From Alcaligenaceae bacterium (GTDB taxonomy: Bacteria > Pseudomonadota > Gammaproteobacteria > Burkholderiales > Burkholderiaceae_B), in NCBI GenBank assembly GCA_013416395.1, contig JACCEP010000007.1, forward strand, positions 124,001 through 188,000: a DNA stretch of 64,000 bases. Reading direction: 5' to 3'. Position numbers and translations under genes: made by a program. Positions 63,989 to 64,000 of the stretch are shown here, in pieces. The notes under the pieces are model-generated. The model was not told where the DNA came from. It worked only from the letters and a program-made list of their open reading frames with translations, and did not search any database. Within the stretch, counting starts at the first letter, position 1, and each line of letters begins with the position of its first letter.

Positions 63989-64000
63989 GATGCACCGCAA

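Overview
The window looks like chromosome of a Gram-negative betaproteobacterium, order Burkholderiales, most likely family Alcaligenaceae (relatives of Bordetella, Achromobacter and Pusillimonas). The evidence is a tripartite-tricarboxylate (Bug) receptor, several LysR/transporter/CoA-enzyme cassettes, a paired cphA/cphA' cyanophycin locus with its associated ABC transporter, and a large glycine-rich autotransporter. The genus cannot be fixed from the sequence. I see no rRNA, tRNA, CRISPR array, insertion sequence or prophage.

Layout. 1-6.9 kb: the start of a branched-chain amino-acid-type ABC cassette (receptor plus partial LivH), a DUF924 protein, an orphan HigA/NadS-like antitoxin, a BetT-like BCCT transporter, a class I glutamine amidotransferase and a decayed toxin-antitoxin pair. 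6.9-10.5 kb: an M81 (MlrC) metallopeptidase with a Bug receptor, divergent from a LysR gene; the shared control region holds two overlapping promoters and two dyads. 10.9-20.0 kb: two very large, tightly coupled genes for unrecognised proteins of 1392 and 1660 residues. The second carries a collagen-like Gly-Pro-X tract. This is the most likely undescribed system here. 20.2-23.7 kb: a split chromate transporter, an SDR and an MFS transporter.

24.1-28.7 kb: a YcbB-like L,D-transpeptidase coupled to a YcbK-like DUF882 protein, an aldehyde dehydrogenase and a DUF1345 membrane protein whose stop codon lies in the loop of its own terminator. 28.9-38.9 kb: the cyanophycin region. cphA and cphA' run on the minus strand, divergent from an ABC exporter-type protein and a DUF1854 protein. 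They are followed by a convergent Tgl-transglutaminase-like protein and a YdcF-like protein. No cyanophycinase is visible. 38.9-44.4 kb: an FbpABC-type ferric iron importer with a Fur-like box, a 7 x 13-bp tandem repeat, and a fumarase/argininosuccinate-lyase superfamily protein with an export signal.

44.7-51.8 kb: a quinone oxidoreductase, then one minus-strand operon of CaiB-type CoA-transferase, HMG-CoA-lyase-like protein and TRAP transporter (DctPQM), divergent from its own LysR gene. This reads as a catabolic unit: import an organic acid, activate it with CoA and cleave it. 52.3-55.0 kb: an NMT1/THI5-like ABC importer. 55.1-57.1 kb: a LytS-like sensor kinase divergent from a LytTR response regulator. 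57.2-63.9 kb: a 2242-residue autotransporter with about 20 repeats of an AQSIGGGGG-type motif and an 11-bp perfect hairpin in its leader.

Reading was by eye only. Family names rest on motifs, not on database searches.
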